Assembly (NCBI GenBank): GCA_046349915.1
Contig: JAXMBL010000007.1
Coordinates: forward strand, 62,001 to 126,000
From: CAIXSC01 sp046349915
GTDB taxonomy: Bacteria; Planctomycetota; Planctomycetia; Pirellulales; Pirellulaceae
DNA length: 64,000 bases
Reading direction: 5' to 3'
The notes under the pieces were generated by a model. The model was not told the DNA's origin, ran no database searches, and saw nothing but the letters and a program-made list of their open reading frames with translations. The translations under genes were made by a program, and so were the position numbers. Shown in pieces: positions 1 through 9,665 of this stretch (the stretch's first letter is position 1; each line of letters starts with the position of its first letter).

Positions 1-2
1 TC

Positions 3-149
3 ACGATTTGCCACCTTGGCAACATCGCCATGCGGCTCGGGCGCGAGAAGCTGAAGTGGGATCCGGAAAAAGAAATCATCCTCAACGATGCCGAGGCGTC
101 CAAGATGCTGCGCCGCGAATACCGCGCGCCATGGAAGCTCGAAGTTTGA
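3..149 (+). CDS. Gfo/Idh/MocA family oxidoreductase, C-terminal fragment (5' end outside window)
   Basis: The window opens inside a gene. The frame starting at base 3 reads 48 residues, TICHLGNIAMRLGRE followed by KLKWDPEKE, and ends REYRAPWKLEV before TGA. This is the typical C-terminal signature of the planctomycete secreted Gfo/Idh/MocA-type NAD(P)-dependent oxidoreductases, where a HLGN(I)AxRLGR/KLxWDPxxE stretch precedes a terminal RxPW. The nucleotide-binding Rossmann domain and catalytic lysine lie upstream and cannot be checked. The substrate is unknown; the family acts on sugars, inositols and related polyols. The assignment rests on recalled family consensus only. Confidence 0.75.
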   Translation, partial: TICHLGNIAMRLGREKLKWDPEKEIILNDAEASKMLRREYRAPWKLEV

Positions 150-305
150 TCGCGACTACCTGTTTGCGTGCGCAGCAGCCTGTTGGAGCCGACACGCTGT
201 GGAATGATTGTCGAGGACTGAGACGTTAATTTAACTCTCGCCAAGCGGCATCACACGCTTGTCGCATTGCCACTCGATGCACTCGCGATTTCTCACTCTT
301 CGAAA

Positions 306-1967
306 ATGAAATTCCACATGATCTGTAAGTTTGACGCATGCGGTGCGAAGGTTGCCTGTCTCGTGCTGGCGATAGGTTGGTTGTCCAGCTTTGCCGACGA
401 TGCGGTCTCGTGGGCGCCGTCATCGAAGAACCTCATCGTCGTCGATTTTGTTGGCGCTAGCGACGGCAAGGCGCCCGATGGATTGGTTCTCAAGGGTGAC
501 TCGGAATGGGGTGCGCTTGCCGATCCGGCCCGCGAATATGCCGGCCATGGGGTGCGACTTCTTGCGGGGAGCGACGCGAACCGCGATGAGAAACGAGAGG
601 GCTCGGTGACCACAACCGTGAAGAACCTAACGCCCGAGTTGGGCCGCTGGTTTCGTTTTCGCGTTCGAGCGCTCGCACAGGACGGCTTCCAAGTGGAGCG
701 CGACGACTTGTTCCTCAAGGTCGAATTCTTTCGCGACGGCGGCGCGAATTCGCTCGACCATGTTCGTCAATCGATTTATGAACAGGTGGAACGCGATCGC
801 AAATCGCTGGCCGACCAAGGCACGAACAAGAATCTGGGGCGGGCGACGTGGCGTTCGTTCGACATGGTCTTTCGCACTCCGTTTCCGGAAGTCGACACGC
901 TGCAATTGAGCGTCGGATTTGGGCACGGTCAGGGAGCGGGCGCGAACTCTGATTTCCTCATTCAGGAATGGGAGCTGTCGCCGATTTCGGCGCCCGCGGA
1001 ATATGCGCCGCCCAAGCCGCCAGCATTGGGGCGAGACAAGTCAGAACTGCCGAAACTCTTGCCGCTGGGAGGTCGCTGGTACTACGATCCGCGCGAGGGT
1101 GAACAGACTCCGCCCGCCGAGTTTAACTACGCCAATGGCGACCGATTGCTGTATCTCAGCGATCGCCTGGAATCGCCCTTCGCCGACAATATGTCGGCGT
1201 GGCTTCGCAAGGGATATCTCGATCAGGCGGGGCAGGTCGTCAAGCAGGACCGCTTTGTCGCGGACAACGTGGTGGTGTCGTTTACGAAGACGCATTTGGT
1301 GATTCGCTCGCATAATTTGCCGAATCATCCGACTGCCGTGTTCCCCGACCGCAGCCGCTCGCTCGATGGCAACCCCAACTACATCCAGGAACGACTGACC
1401 ACCACCAGAATCCCGCTGGAACCGAAGGTCAACCCGCAACACGTCGCCATGAAGAATTCGAACAACAACGACCATGCACTGCCGATGGGGCCCATCGGCA
1501 TGGCGGTGAATGGAGTCGTCTTCTTCAATCCGTTCGATCATCTGTTGGATAAGGACGCGGTCTGGCGGCTCGATCGTTGCTGCGGACATCCGTCGCCCAA
1601 CTCGCTGTACCACTACCACAAGTACCCAGTCTGCGTGAAGACTCCGTGGTCGGACAATGGTGCTGGCCACTCGCCTTTAATCGGATTCGCGAACGATGGT
1701 TTCCCGGTGTACGGTCCCTATGAGTCGTCAGGCATGCTTGCCAAAGATGAGCCGACAAATCCGCTGAACGAATTCAATTTGCATGAGGACTCGGCGCGAG
1801 GTCCGCACTACCATGTGACACCGGGGAAGTTCCCGCACATCATTGGCGGGTTCTGGGGAGTCGCCGAGTCGCGACGAGGCGGACCGCCGGGTGGAGGACC
1901 GCCAAGCAAGCGACCTGGACCGGGACGCCGTCCGCCGCCGCCGGGAAAAAGAGGGCCCGGCGAGTAA
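306..1967 (+). CDS. Secreted YHYH-domain protein
   Basis: The product has 553 residues if started at ATG 306, which directly precedes a signal peptide (MKFHMICKFD, then a hydrophobic run ending near SSFADD). An in-frame ATG at 267 would add 13 residues without signal character. The C-terminal half carries the YHYH signature: DRCCGHPSPNSLYHYHKYPV, followed by GHSPLIGFANDGFPVYGPY and a GPHYHVTPGKFPHIIGG segment. The conserved Cys and His residues suggest a metal-binding secreted protein; YHYH proteins have no established reaction. The last 35 residues are a low-complexity tail rich in Gly, Pro, Arg and Lys. No Shine-Dalgarno sequence is obvious before base 306. The gene converges on the giant minus-strand RHS gene. 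Confidence 0.8.
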   Translation: MKFHMICKFDACGAKVACLVLAIGWLSSFADDAVSWAPSSKNLIVVDFVGASDGKAPDGLVLKGDSEWGALADPAREYAGHGVRLLAGSDANRDEKREGSVTTTVKNLTPELGRWFRFRVRALAQDGFQVERDDLFLKVEFFRDGGANSLDHVRQSIYEQVERDRKSLADQGTNKNLGRATWRSFDMVFRTPFPEVDTLQLSVGFGHGQGAGANSDFLIQEWELSPISAPAEYAPPKPPALGRDKSELPKLLPLGGRWYYDPREGEQTPPAEFNYANGDRLLYLSDRLESPFADNMSAWLRKGYLDQAGQVVKQDRFVADNVVVSFTKTHLVIRSHNLPNHPTAVFPDRSRSLDGNPNYIQERLTTTRIPLEPKVNPQHVAMKNSNNNDHALPMGPIGMAVNGVVFFNPFDHLLDKDAVWRLDRCCGHPSPNSLYHYHKYPVCVKTPWSDNGAGHSPLIGFANDGFPVYGPYESSGMLAKDEPTNPLNEFNLHEDSARGPHYHVTPGKFPHIIGGFWGVAESRRGGPPGGGPPSKRPGPGRRPPPPGKRGPGE

Positions 1968-2087
1968 GCAATTCGTCTCTGTCGTGAACTCCTTGAAGCG
2001 TTAGAGCAGCTAGCGCGTAATGGCGTCTCGCTCAACTACGCACCAACGGGCGGGACGCGATTCCCACTCGATACTCCTTCGAGAACA

Positions 2088-5000
2088 TCAATCCGGAAGT
2101 ACGTTGCGGACTTTTTCTAGTATCCTGCCCGCAATGAAGGGGCCAGAGAAATAGACCTCACAGAAACTAACTGTCGCTGTCTTGGCTCGACTCAACGATG
2201 GCACGAATTCAGTATCTGACAATGTCTTGTAGACTAAGATACCAGCGAACAAGGCCCATCCGAATGCACCGATTGGCGTCGCCCCAGCTAGTAACGCAAT
2301 CTTGTTCACCATAACGCCCGCGGCAACCCCACCAACAACTGAGATCACCGTGGTCAATGAGTTATAAAAATCCAGCGCCGACAGTCCCATCGGGTCAACG
2401 AATTGCACCGGTGAATTATGCGCGTACTCGTCCAAGTTTGTCTCCCCCACGCTGAATCGCAGCGGGTCCTCGCTGACGAATTGGCCCAGCGCGCTCGAGT
2501 AGTAGCGAAGTCGATAGGAATAGAGGTTGGTTTCCAAATCTAGTTCCCGCCCCGTGAAGCCGTATCGCGTGCCGACTTCAATCCCGCCGTAGGCGAGTGG
2601 ATTGCCATACGTGTCGTAGGTGAATTGCTGAATTGCTCCTGTCGGAGCGTGTACCAGATCTCGTACCGTTCCCAAATGGTCGGTCAAATACCATTGCACG
2701 TAGCCCGCGGCGTCCTCTTGGGCCAAAACCTGATCCACGGCCGGTCCATGCAGGAAACGCTGGTCCAATGCCATCGACGCTGGCCCCTCGACTCCGTCCG
2801 TATCGACGTACGTCGCGATCACATCCTCTCGGTCGTACACGAAGTACGTGACGATTCGCCCCGTCGGCGTCGTAACTTCCTTGCTGATCCGGCGATTGAG
2901 CGTGTCGTACGAGAATCGCACTCGTTGAACTTCGACGCCTTGATCGTCGGTGTCAACAATCTCGATCAACCGATTACGATGATCCCAGGTGAAATGACGT
3001 ACGATCCCCGTCGCGTGATCCGTCGACTTGACGAGATTGCCCTCTCCGTCGTATTCGTAGGTCGAGTTTCCATCAGACAAGAGGCGATTCGCGGAACCGA
3101 CGACATAGGTCCCTCCCGACACACTCGAAAACAGGCGATTGCCATTCAGGTCGTAGTGGTATTCTTCGTCTAGTCCCACCGTGCTCTGATGATCGACGCT
3201 AATCAATTGACCATGAGCGTCGTAGCCGTATTGTGTAACTTCAGGGGGCTCGTTGACGCCACCGGCCGAGGTGTCGAAAAACTGCAACGGCCGACCCACC
3301 TGATCGTAGCTCAAGCCGAAAAACACTAACGGCTCGGTCACGACGCTTCCAGCGTGGCTGCCTGGCCGTTGCCTCATGTGCTGGATGTGGTCGATGCGAT
3401 TGTTCGAGTCGTACGATTGCGTCGTGACGACTCTCGGCAGCCCACCCGACAATGCGTCAAACCGAGTGACAGACGAGATTCCACCGCGCGGATCGTAACT
3501 GAAGTCCACTCGTTTTTCGTGACTGCCGGCGCCGGATTGCAAGATTTGGGCGACCTGGTCGCGGCCGTCTCGAACGTACGAAGTGATGACGTCGGAGGCG
3601 TTGTCGATCGAGTCGGCGACCTCCACGACATTTTCCGCTCCATCGTACATGTAACGGAGAGAAAACTCGGGCCCCTCAGTTGTGCCAACATTGCTCACGG
3701 TTGCCATTCGATCACGTGCGTCGTACGAAAATGACAACTGGCTGAATGTGTCTTCGATCGATAGCAGATTCTTCGAGTTGTAAGTGTACGACACGTCGTT
3801 CACAGTTGCGCCCGAGACATCAATCCACGTCTCGCGTGTCATTCGGTCCAAACCGTCATATTCGTAGTTGACGATTCGGCCATTTCGGTCGGTCCGTGAA
3901 ATCAGTCGGTCGGCTACGTCATATGTGTACAGCAGCTTCGCTCCGAGCGGGTCTATCTCACTGGTGACACGGTCGCGACTGTCCACGATCCAGCGCGTCG
4001 TGTTGCCCAGGGGATCCTGGATCGCGACGCGGTTGCCATCTGGGTCGTAGGTTGTGGTGGTTGTCGCTCCCAACTGATCGGTCGCGCGAATCTGCCGATT
4101 TCTCGCGTCATATACGAAGGTTGAAACTGCGCCGTTAGGATCTCGCTCGGAGACGATGTTGCCTTCGGGGTCGCGGGTATAGAGCCTCTGATTGCCCAGT
4201 GGATCGGTAGTCGAAATGAGTCGATTTCGCGCGTCGAATTGAAGTTGAGTCACATAACCCGCGGCATCCCGCTGCTCGATGGAGTTCCCCATCGGATCGT
4301 ACGCCGTTGTCACCCCATTTCCCAAGGGATCTCGCCGCGATATGACTCGATTCATCACATCATAGGTTGTTTCCCAACGATGCTGGTTACCGTCAATAAA
4401 GGCAGTTTGGTTGCCGGCGGCGTCATATTCAAAGCGTTCGGTCGATTCATCCTCCTTGTCGGCCGCGTAGGTCACGGAGATTGGTCTCCCAACCGCATCG
4501 TACTGGTAAGTCGTCATTCGGCCGAGCGAGTCGAGACGGGAGGCGATCAATCCTTGGCTCGTGTACGTGTAGGTTTCGATGGACATCGGGTCGAACGCCG
4601 TTTCCATGTCCCATGTGGTCGACAAGCGATCGCCATTTGTCGGGGAAACCTCGTAGGTCGTGACGTTCCCTCGTTCATCGGTGAAACGGACGAGTTGCGA
4701 GAAGTCCAGGGAGTACTCGAATTTCTTGATCGCGAGGACACTCGATCGGTTGGCGGTATTCATCGATGTGTACTCGACGCCAATCAGATCGGGCAGTTGG
4801 TCGTTGTTCAAGTCGGCCGCCGCGGCGGCTGGCGACTTGAGAAACTTCGACGTGAGATGGCCAGCGCCATCGTTTACAAGGATCTGGTCTCCGTTGACAA
4901 GATCTGTGTCTCCATCCAAGTCGAGATCCAAGGCAACTATCTTGGTCGATTTTTCCGTCAGAACTTGATTCGAGACGAAAGTGCCGTCGTTCATCCCCAA

Positions 5001-8000
5001 CCAGATCTGCACATGGTCGTCCACGGTAAGCACGTCTGCTCGACCATCGCCATTCATGTCTGCGATCACGCCATTGCGCGCGGTGGCTGTTCCAGCCGAA
5101 GCGATCGGACTGGAAAACTGTCCGCTCCCCAAGGCCAGCAACGTGACGAGCCCCGATGATTGATTGACCAACACCAGATCAGGTTGGTTGTCGTTCGACA
5201 CGTCGCCGATGGCAACCGACCTGAATCCGGCGCCGAGATTGATGACGTTGGGAGCGTCATACGTTCCGTCGCTACGTCCACGATAAGTCTTGACGGCGTT
5301 TCCATCCGTCGTGACCAGATCCAGAATATGGTCATTATCGAGGTCGCCAATGTCAGCGCCGTTAACGAAGCCAGGAATCCTCGAGGGAGAGGCGAACTGG
5401 CCGTTGCCCAGTCCGTTAAACACATAGACGCCGTTGAAGCTCCCGTAGGTGACGATGTCCATGTGTCCGTCGGTGTTGACATCGAGCACTTTGAGTTGCT
5501 GGCCGGCTTGGGCGCCGAATTCTAGCGAGCCGATAGGAGTGGCGAGCCCAAATGTCCCTGGGGCGGTGGCCAGCTTCACCTGCGGAACGAGCTCGCCATC
5601 GAAGCTGCTGTCGAATGTGCCGACAAGATCGGCCAATCCATCTTCGTTGAAATCGGCGGACGCGATGTTGGAGGGGGATCTCGAGGGAGTTCGCCAGTTC
5701 AGAGGCGCTTGTCCCTCGAACGTTCCGTCGTCTCGGCCGAGACTGACGCCAAGTGTGGCGCCGTTGTGCCAGACGAGATCCAGAATTCGATCGCGATTGA
5801 TGTCGAGCAAGCGGAAGTCGTAGCTGACCGTCGCCGGTACGACAGTCGGGGCGCTGTCCAAGGCGCCATCGGCTCGACCGCGATAATACCGTAGTTGACT
5901 GCCGACGGTTGTTACGAGATCGTTGATTTGGTCGCCGTCCACATCGCCGAGATTGACATTGGAAAAGCGATCGCCGCCGGAAATTGTCAGCGGCGGTTGC
6001 GTAAACGTGCCGTCGCCGGCGCCAAGATAAAGCTGGAGTGGGGTAGCGATATCAATGCGTCCGTCACGGTTGACGTCGGCAACCAGCACTTCTTTGACGT
6101 CTTGGCTGGACGCCAAGACGCCGTTTGTCCTGGGCACGCCGGTCGGGTCTGTGATTAATGTGACCAATCCGACTTGGCTGCCGAAATTGTTGACCACCAA
6201 GTCCGCTCGGCCGTCAGCGTTCAAATCAGACGCCCAGACTTGCTTAGTGCCCGCTGGGTTCGCGGAGAAGCCCAGATTGAAAGCTGATGCGACGTATTGG
6301 CCATCTGGTTGGCGTCGCAACTGGTAGGCCAAATCGTGAGCTTGGGTTGTGAAGATGATCTCGGGGACGCCGTCGCCATCAAGATCCGCAATCGTTGGAC
6401 GCAGTATCAGATCCTGGAAATTGGGCGTTGGAACGGTGACTGTCGCACTTTGAAACCCACCCTGTCCGTCGCCATAGAACAAGGATGCGGTGCGAAAAGC
6501 GGCGCCTCCAACAACCAGATCCAAATGGCCGTCGACATTAAGGTCTCCAATGGCGACGAGCCCCTGCCCCACGTTACTTATGCTCAAAGGCGTGTCGAAA
6601 GAACCATCTGGCATGCCCATTAAGATCGACGCGCCATCGGTAACCAAGTCGGGGATATCGTCCTCGTTCAAATCCGCGACGGTAAAAGCTTCGAAGTTCT
6701 GGCTGGAGAACAGTACTGAGTCGGCGTAGATCGCTTCATGAACCATCGAGTCGGCTGGCAGCAATTCCTGAGTCTCCATCAGGTTGCCGCGACTGTCGTA
6801 CCGAAAAATGGTTGACTGCCGCCGAGCGTTGGTGAAACGTGTGATTAGCCCGTCCACATTGCGTTTCACCTCGAAGGAAACACCGAGTGGATCGCGTGAA
6901 GATAGTTCTTGTCCCCGGGCGTCTAGTTCAATGACCTCCAGAACCTGATTGCCATCTCGATACGCGGCTTGGTGCGACAAACCGACGAATGCGGGCGGCG
7001 CATTCTGGAAGCTGCTGGTTGCGGCGGCAGGGTATAACCCCTGCGTGTCCGGCGCCGCGACGGCGACTTGCGAACCATCCGCTCGCACTGCCGCCGTAAT
7101 GCGTCCGAACTGGTCATATTCCGCCTCCTCGCGGAAACCTCGTGGATCGATTTCGGTGACCATCAAGTGCCGATTGTCGTACGTCCACTGACGAGTTGCC
7201 CCATCGGGATCGGAGATTCGTACGAGGTCGCCCGCGGCGTCGAGGTCCAGTGCCGTCGTCCTGCCGGTGGGATCTTCAATTGAGGTGATCTGGCTGCCGG
7301 AATAGTGGAAGGTCGTGGTCAGATTCGCGGGATCAATGATGCGCACCAATCGACCCAGGTCGTATTCGTAACGGGTGACGTTGCCATGACGATCACGTAC
7401 GGATAGCAATTGCCCTTGGGGCGAGTAGCTCCAGACCGTGCCGTCGGTTAGCGTGTGCGTGAAGCCGTTGGCGCCAAGGCTGACAAGCGTTCCGAAGTGA
7501 CCGGCTGGCGATTGGTACGATTGACCTGGCGATTGGGGTGGTTCAAAAGCCAGTTCAGTTCCATCTCCGTCCCAAATCAGGATTGATCCGTCGGACATTT
7601 CCACAAGTTCGCGGTAACCGCTCAGTCCCCACCCGTTGCCAAAGGGGCTGGAACGCAAATTCACATGCACGAGTGCGCTGGGCAACGTGGTCGTGCCGCC
7701 GGAACTCGCCGTGTCCGTGAAGCGGTAGAGTCCCGTCGCTAGTTCGTAGGGGTAAATACCGCTTGGTACATGTGTGAAGTCGACCTGTAGCCCACCGCCC
7801 ACTCGCTGGTAGCGGTCATCTAAGGTGAGATCGTCGACGTTCCAGAACGATTGCCCCGTGAGTAATGTCGAGGTTTCGCCGGTATTTCCAGCGGAACGCC
7901 ACGCAAACTGACCATTGTGGAAGACCGAGCTGCCCATGATTCGTAGAGCGCTAGCGGCAACAGAATTGAGCGGCGCCAATGAGCCATCGACGTTGTAGCT

Positions 8001-9605
8001 GAACCGAATCACGGGCCTGGGATCGGCTCGAAGCGAGTCGTAGTTGAGGACAACTCCTCGAGTGACTCCCAGCGACTGATACGTTACCAATGAGTGAGTT
8101 TCGCGCAGCACGCCGGAATGTAATTCAACTTCCGAAGTCAGGTTTCGCTTGGCCTCGCAACTGGTGCATGTTTGGTCCTGCGAGTCGTTACGCGGTTCCG
8201 AAAGTTGAGGGGCGAAGAAGTGCCAGCTTGCGTTGCGGATTCCGCCCGAAATGGTTGTCACGTGGGCGCCGTCGTTGGACACCTGGCCAATCCCCACAAG
8301 ATCGAATTGGCCAGTGACGGGGTTGATGGACCAGAGGTCCATCACGGCGCCTGCCGGCCATTGCGCGCGATTGGGCAATGTCAGCGGCGCCGGCGTCGCG
8401 AACACCAATTCTCCAGGCTGGATCGTGACGACCAGATCTGGGAGCAGGTTGCTCGGCAGCGCTGCCGGCGTTGAATCGACTGGAACCTCCGTGATACTCA
8501 AGTCGTCCGTGAAGGGCGTTCCAGTCAAGTCAAATAATGTGCCTGCGGCGACGAAGACGGAAGCACCCGCGACCGAAGTGCTGTTGACCGTCGTATCCGC
8601 TGTGGGATTGACTGGTTGACCAGCTCCGAGCTTAGGCAAGTAGATTGGCCGATCGATTACGTTCTCGACTTCGCTGAAGACCGGATGCTGAAGCAAGAGC
8701 GGGAGTTGCTCGGCAATAAATGGATACTTATCAGGACCGGAATACAGATCTCCGCGAACCTTGAGCGTGTCCGAGACTGGTGGTCCAGATCCGAGGTTGA
8801 GAACAAACGATCCTTCCTCGTTGGTCAGCCCTTGAACGTTGCCGATCGACACGGGCATGCCGACCAACGGTTGTCGATCGACTCCAAGGACTTTGCCAGC
8901 AATGCGAGTACCGCTCCCCGTTCCCGCGACGACATCCAATCGCACTTGCCGTCGGGTTTCCAAATCACCGTCGCTGGCGACGAGCACGAAGTCGTAGCGG
9001 CCAATCTGATCGGGTGTCGGACGGATGATGAGGTGTTGGTTGCTAGTAAGTTCCGCGGTGGGAAAATCGTCGACACCTTCCAGCATGATTGCGACGGGAT
9101 CGCCATTGTCGTCGCGGGCGCTCAACGCAATATCCAAAACGTCGCCTGGCGTGACCTCAAACGGTCCGACAGGATCAAACTCGGGCGGCGCCGCGGCGTC
9201 GATGAGCACCCTTGGCAGCAGCGCGAATGGCGTATGTTGTGGATCGTCAAGAGTGACTTCAAGTTTGAGACTGGTCGCGCTGCTGACCAAGCCGGAAGCG
9301 GTGATGGTAGGACGCAGATTCAGGTAGGGCTTGCCGTCAGCGGTCGTGCCTGATCGATTGGCAACCGTGACGCCATTAGGCAATCCCTCGAATGCCACCG
9401 CAGCGCCGCGACCTAAGGACTGACCGTCGTTGCGCAAACTAATCTCGGCGACATATCTTCCCGTCGATGAATTCCAGCGAAGGTTCGTGGCGAGAACCGC
9501 TACGTCGTCTGTCGGAACGAGGTCTGTCAGGTCTAGGCTCATCCCTGGAGACTCTGGTGCGACGACCACGGGCTCGTAAGGGATCGCCAACGCCTCAGCA
9601 TCCAC
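2088..9605 (-). CDS. RHS/YD-repeat and FG-GAP (VCBS) repeat giant extracellular protein, C-terminal part after an in-frame stop
   Basis: This is a 2505-residue reading frame if counted from GTG 9605. Its parts in order are: CARDB/Ig-like region (about 1-225), carboxypeptidase-regulatory-like fold (GKVLGVDRQPLVGMPV, about 232-290), a cysteine pair CTSC near 482, RHS/YD repeats (about 500-960), 14 FG-GAP calcium-motif repeats of the DLNxDGxxDLV type (about 970-1635), a second YD block (1640-2300), and the RHS core YLTDHLGTVRDL to RLRYYSSALGQFVSEDPLRF (about 2305-2385), closing with DPMGL. The last 100 residues form a variable tip with two hydrophobic segments. There is no signal peptide and no Shine-Dalgarno sequence before GTG 9605. 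The frame is continuous with the upstream dockerin/LEDRRML segment, interrupted only by TAG 9665-9663, so this is probably the rest of one roughly 2750-residue gene. It is a pseudogene, a readthrough product or a sequence error. No toxin domain or immunity gene was recognised. Confidence 0.85.
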   Translation of the reverse strand: MDAEALAIPYEPVVVAPESPGMSLDLTDLVPTDDVAVLATNLRWNSSTGRYVAEISLRNDGQSLGRGAAVAFEGLPNGVTVANRSGTTADGKPYLNLRPTITASGLVSSATSLKLEVTLDDPQHTPFALLPRVLIDAAAPPEFDPVGPFEVTPGDVLDIALSARDDNGDPVAIMLEGVDDFPTAELTSNQHLIIRPTPDQIGRYDFVLVASDGDLETRRQVRLDVVAGTGSGTRIAGKVLGVDRQPLVGMPVSIGNVQGLTNEEGSFVLNLGSGPPVSDTLKVRGDLYSGPDKYPFIAEQLPLLLQHPVFSEVENVIDRPIYLPKLGAGQPVNPTADTTVNSTSVAGASVFVAAGTLFDLTGTPFTDDLSITEVPVDSTPAALPSNLLPDLVVTIQPGELVFATPAPLTLPNRAQWPAGAVMDLWSINPVTGQFDLVGIGQVSNDGAHVTTISGGIRNASWHFFAPQLSEPRNDSQDQTCTSCEAKRNLTSEVELHSGVLRETHSLVTYQSLGVTRGVVLNYDSLRADPRPVIRFSYNVDGSLAPLNSVAASALRIMGSSVFHNGQFAWRSAGNTGETSTLLTGQSFWNVDDLTLDDRYQRVGGGLQVDFTHVPSGIYPYELATGLYRFTDTASSGGTTTLPSALVHVNLRSSPFGNGWGLSGYRELVEMSDGSILIWDGDGTELAFEPPQSPGQSYQSPAGHFGTLVSLGANGFTHTLTDGTVWSYSPQGQLLSVRDRHGNVTRYEYDLGRLVRIIDPANLTTTFHYSGSQITSIEDPTGRTTALDLDAAGDLVRISDPDGATRQWTYDNRHLMVTEIDPRGFREEAEYDQFGRITAAVRADGSQVAVAAPDTQGLYPAAATSSFQNAPPAFVGLSHQAAYRDGNQVLEVIELDARGQELSSRDPLGVSFEVKRNVDGLITRFTNARRQSTIFRYDSRGNLMETQELLPADSMVHEAIYADSVLFSSQNFEAFTVADLNEDDIPDLVTDGASILMGMPDGSFDTPLSISNVGQGLVAIGDLNVDGHLDLVVGGAAFRTASLFYGDGQGGFQSATVTVPTPNFQDLILRPTIADLDGDGVPEIIFTTQAHDLAYQLRRQPDGQYVASAFNLGFSANPAGTKQVWASDLNADGRADLVVNNFGSQVGLVTLITDPTGVPRTNGVLASSQDVKEVLVADVNRDGRIDIATPLQLYLGAGDGTFTQPPLTISGGDRFSNVNLGDVDGDQINDLVTTVGSQLRYYRGRADGALDSAPTVVPATVSYDFRLLDINRDRILDLVWHNGATLGVSLGRDDGTFEGQAPLNWRTPSRSPSNIASADFNEDGLADLVGTFDSSFDGELVPQVKLATAPGTFGLATPIGSLEFGAQAGQQLKVLDVNTDGHMDIVTYGSFNGVYVFNGLGNGQFASPSRIPGFVNGADIGDLDNDHILDLVTTDGNAVKTYRGRSDGTYDAPNVINLGAGFRSVAIGDVSNDNQPDLVLVNQSSGLVTLLALGSGQFSSPIASAGTATARNGVIADMNGDGRADVLTVDDHVQIWLGMNDGTFVSNQVLTEKSTKIVALDLDLDGDTDLVNGDQILVNDGAGHLTSKFLKSPAAAAADLNNDQLPDLIGVEYTSMNTANRSSVLAIKKFEYSLDFSQLVRFTDERGNVTTYEVSPTNGDRLSTTWDMETAFDPMSIETYTYTSQGLIASRLDSLGRMTTYQYDAVGRPISVTYAADKEDESTERFEYDAAGNQTAFIDGNQHRWETTYDVMNRVISRRDPLGNGVTTAYDPMGNSIEQRDAAGYVTQLQFDARNRLISTTDPLGNQRLYTRDPEGNIVSERDPNGAVSTFVYDARNRQIRATDQLGATTTTTYDPDGNRVAIQDPLGNTTRWIVDSRDRVTSEIDPLGAKLLYTYDVADRLISRTDRNGRIVNYEYDGLDRMTRETWIDVSGATVNDVSYTYNSKNLLSIEDTFSQLSFSYDARDRMATVSNVGTTEGPEFSLRYMYDGAENVVEVADSIDNASDVITSYVRDGRDQVAQILQSGAGSHEKRVDFSYDPRGGISSVTRFDALSGGLPRVVTTQSYDSNNRIDHIQHMRQRPGSHAGSVVTEPLVFFGLSYDQVGRPLQFFDTSAGGVNEPPEVTQYGYDAHGQLISVDHQSTVGLDEEYHYDLNGNRLFSSVSGGTYVVGSANRLLSDGNSTYEYDGEGNLVKSTDHATGIVRHFTWDHRNRLIEIVDTDDQGVEVQRVRFSYDTLNRRISKEVTTPTGRIVTYFVYDREDVIATYVDTDGVEGPASMALDQRFLHGPAVDQVLAQEDAAGYVQWYLTDHLGTVRDLVHAPTGAIQQFTYDTYGNPLAYGGIEVGTRYGFTGRELDLETNLYSYRLRYYSSALGQFVSEDPLRFSVGETNLDEYAHNSPVQFVDPMGLSALDFYNSLTTVISVVGGVAAGVMVNKIALLAGATPIGAFGWALFAGILVYKTLSDTEFVPSLSRAKTATVSFCEVYFSGPFIAGRILEKVRNVLPD

Positions 9606-9662
9606 TTCGTTTGAGAGCGGAGTGATGGTGACCTGAGACGCGAGATCCGTGTCGCTGTTCAG

Positions 9663-9665
9663 CTA
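9663..9665 (-). other. In-frame TAG separating the export/dockerin part from the RHS part
   Basis: On the minus strand the codons read TTC CAA TAG CTG AAC AGC. The frame stays open for 19 codons after the TAG and joins GTG 9605 in the same phase, with coding-like sequence (LNSDTDLASQVTITPLSNEV). Only the stop codon interrupts the frame. Confidence 0.85.

Noticed and set aside
4239..5159. Plus-strand frame of 306 codons inside the RHS gene
   Set aside because: Antisense shadow of the FG-GAP and YD repeats; no ribosome site or recognisable domain.
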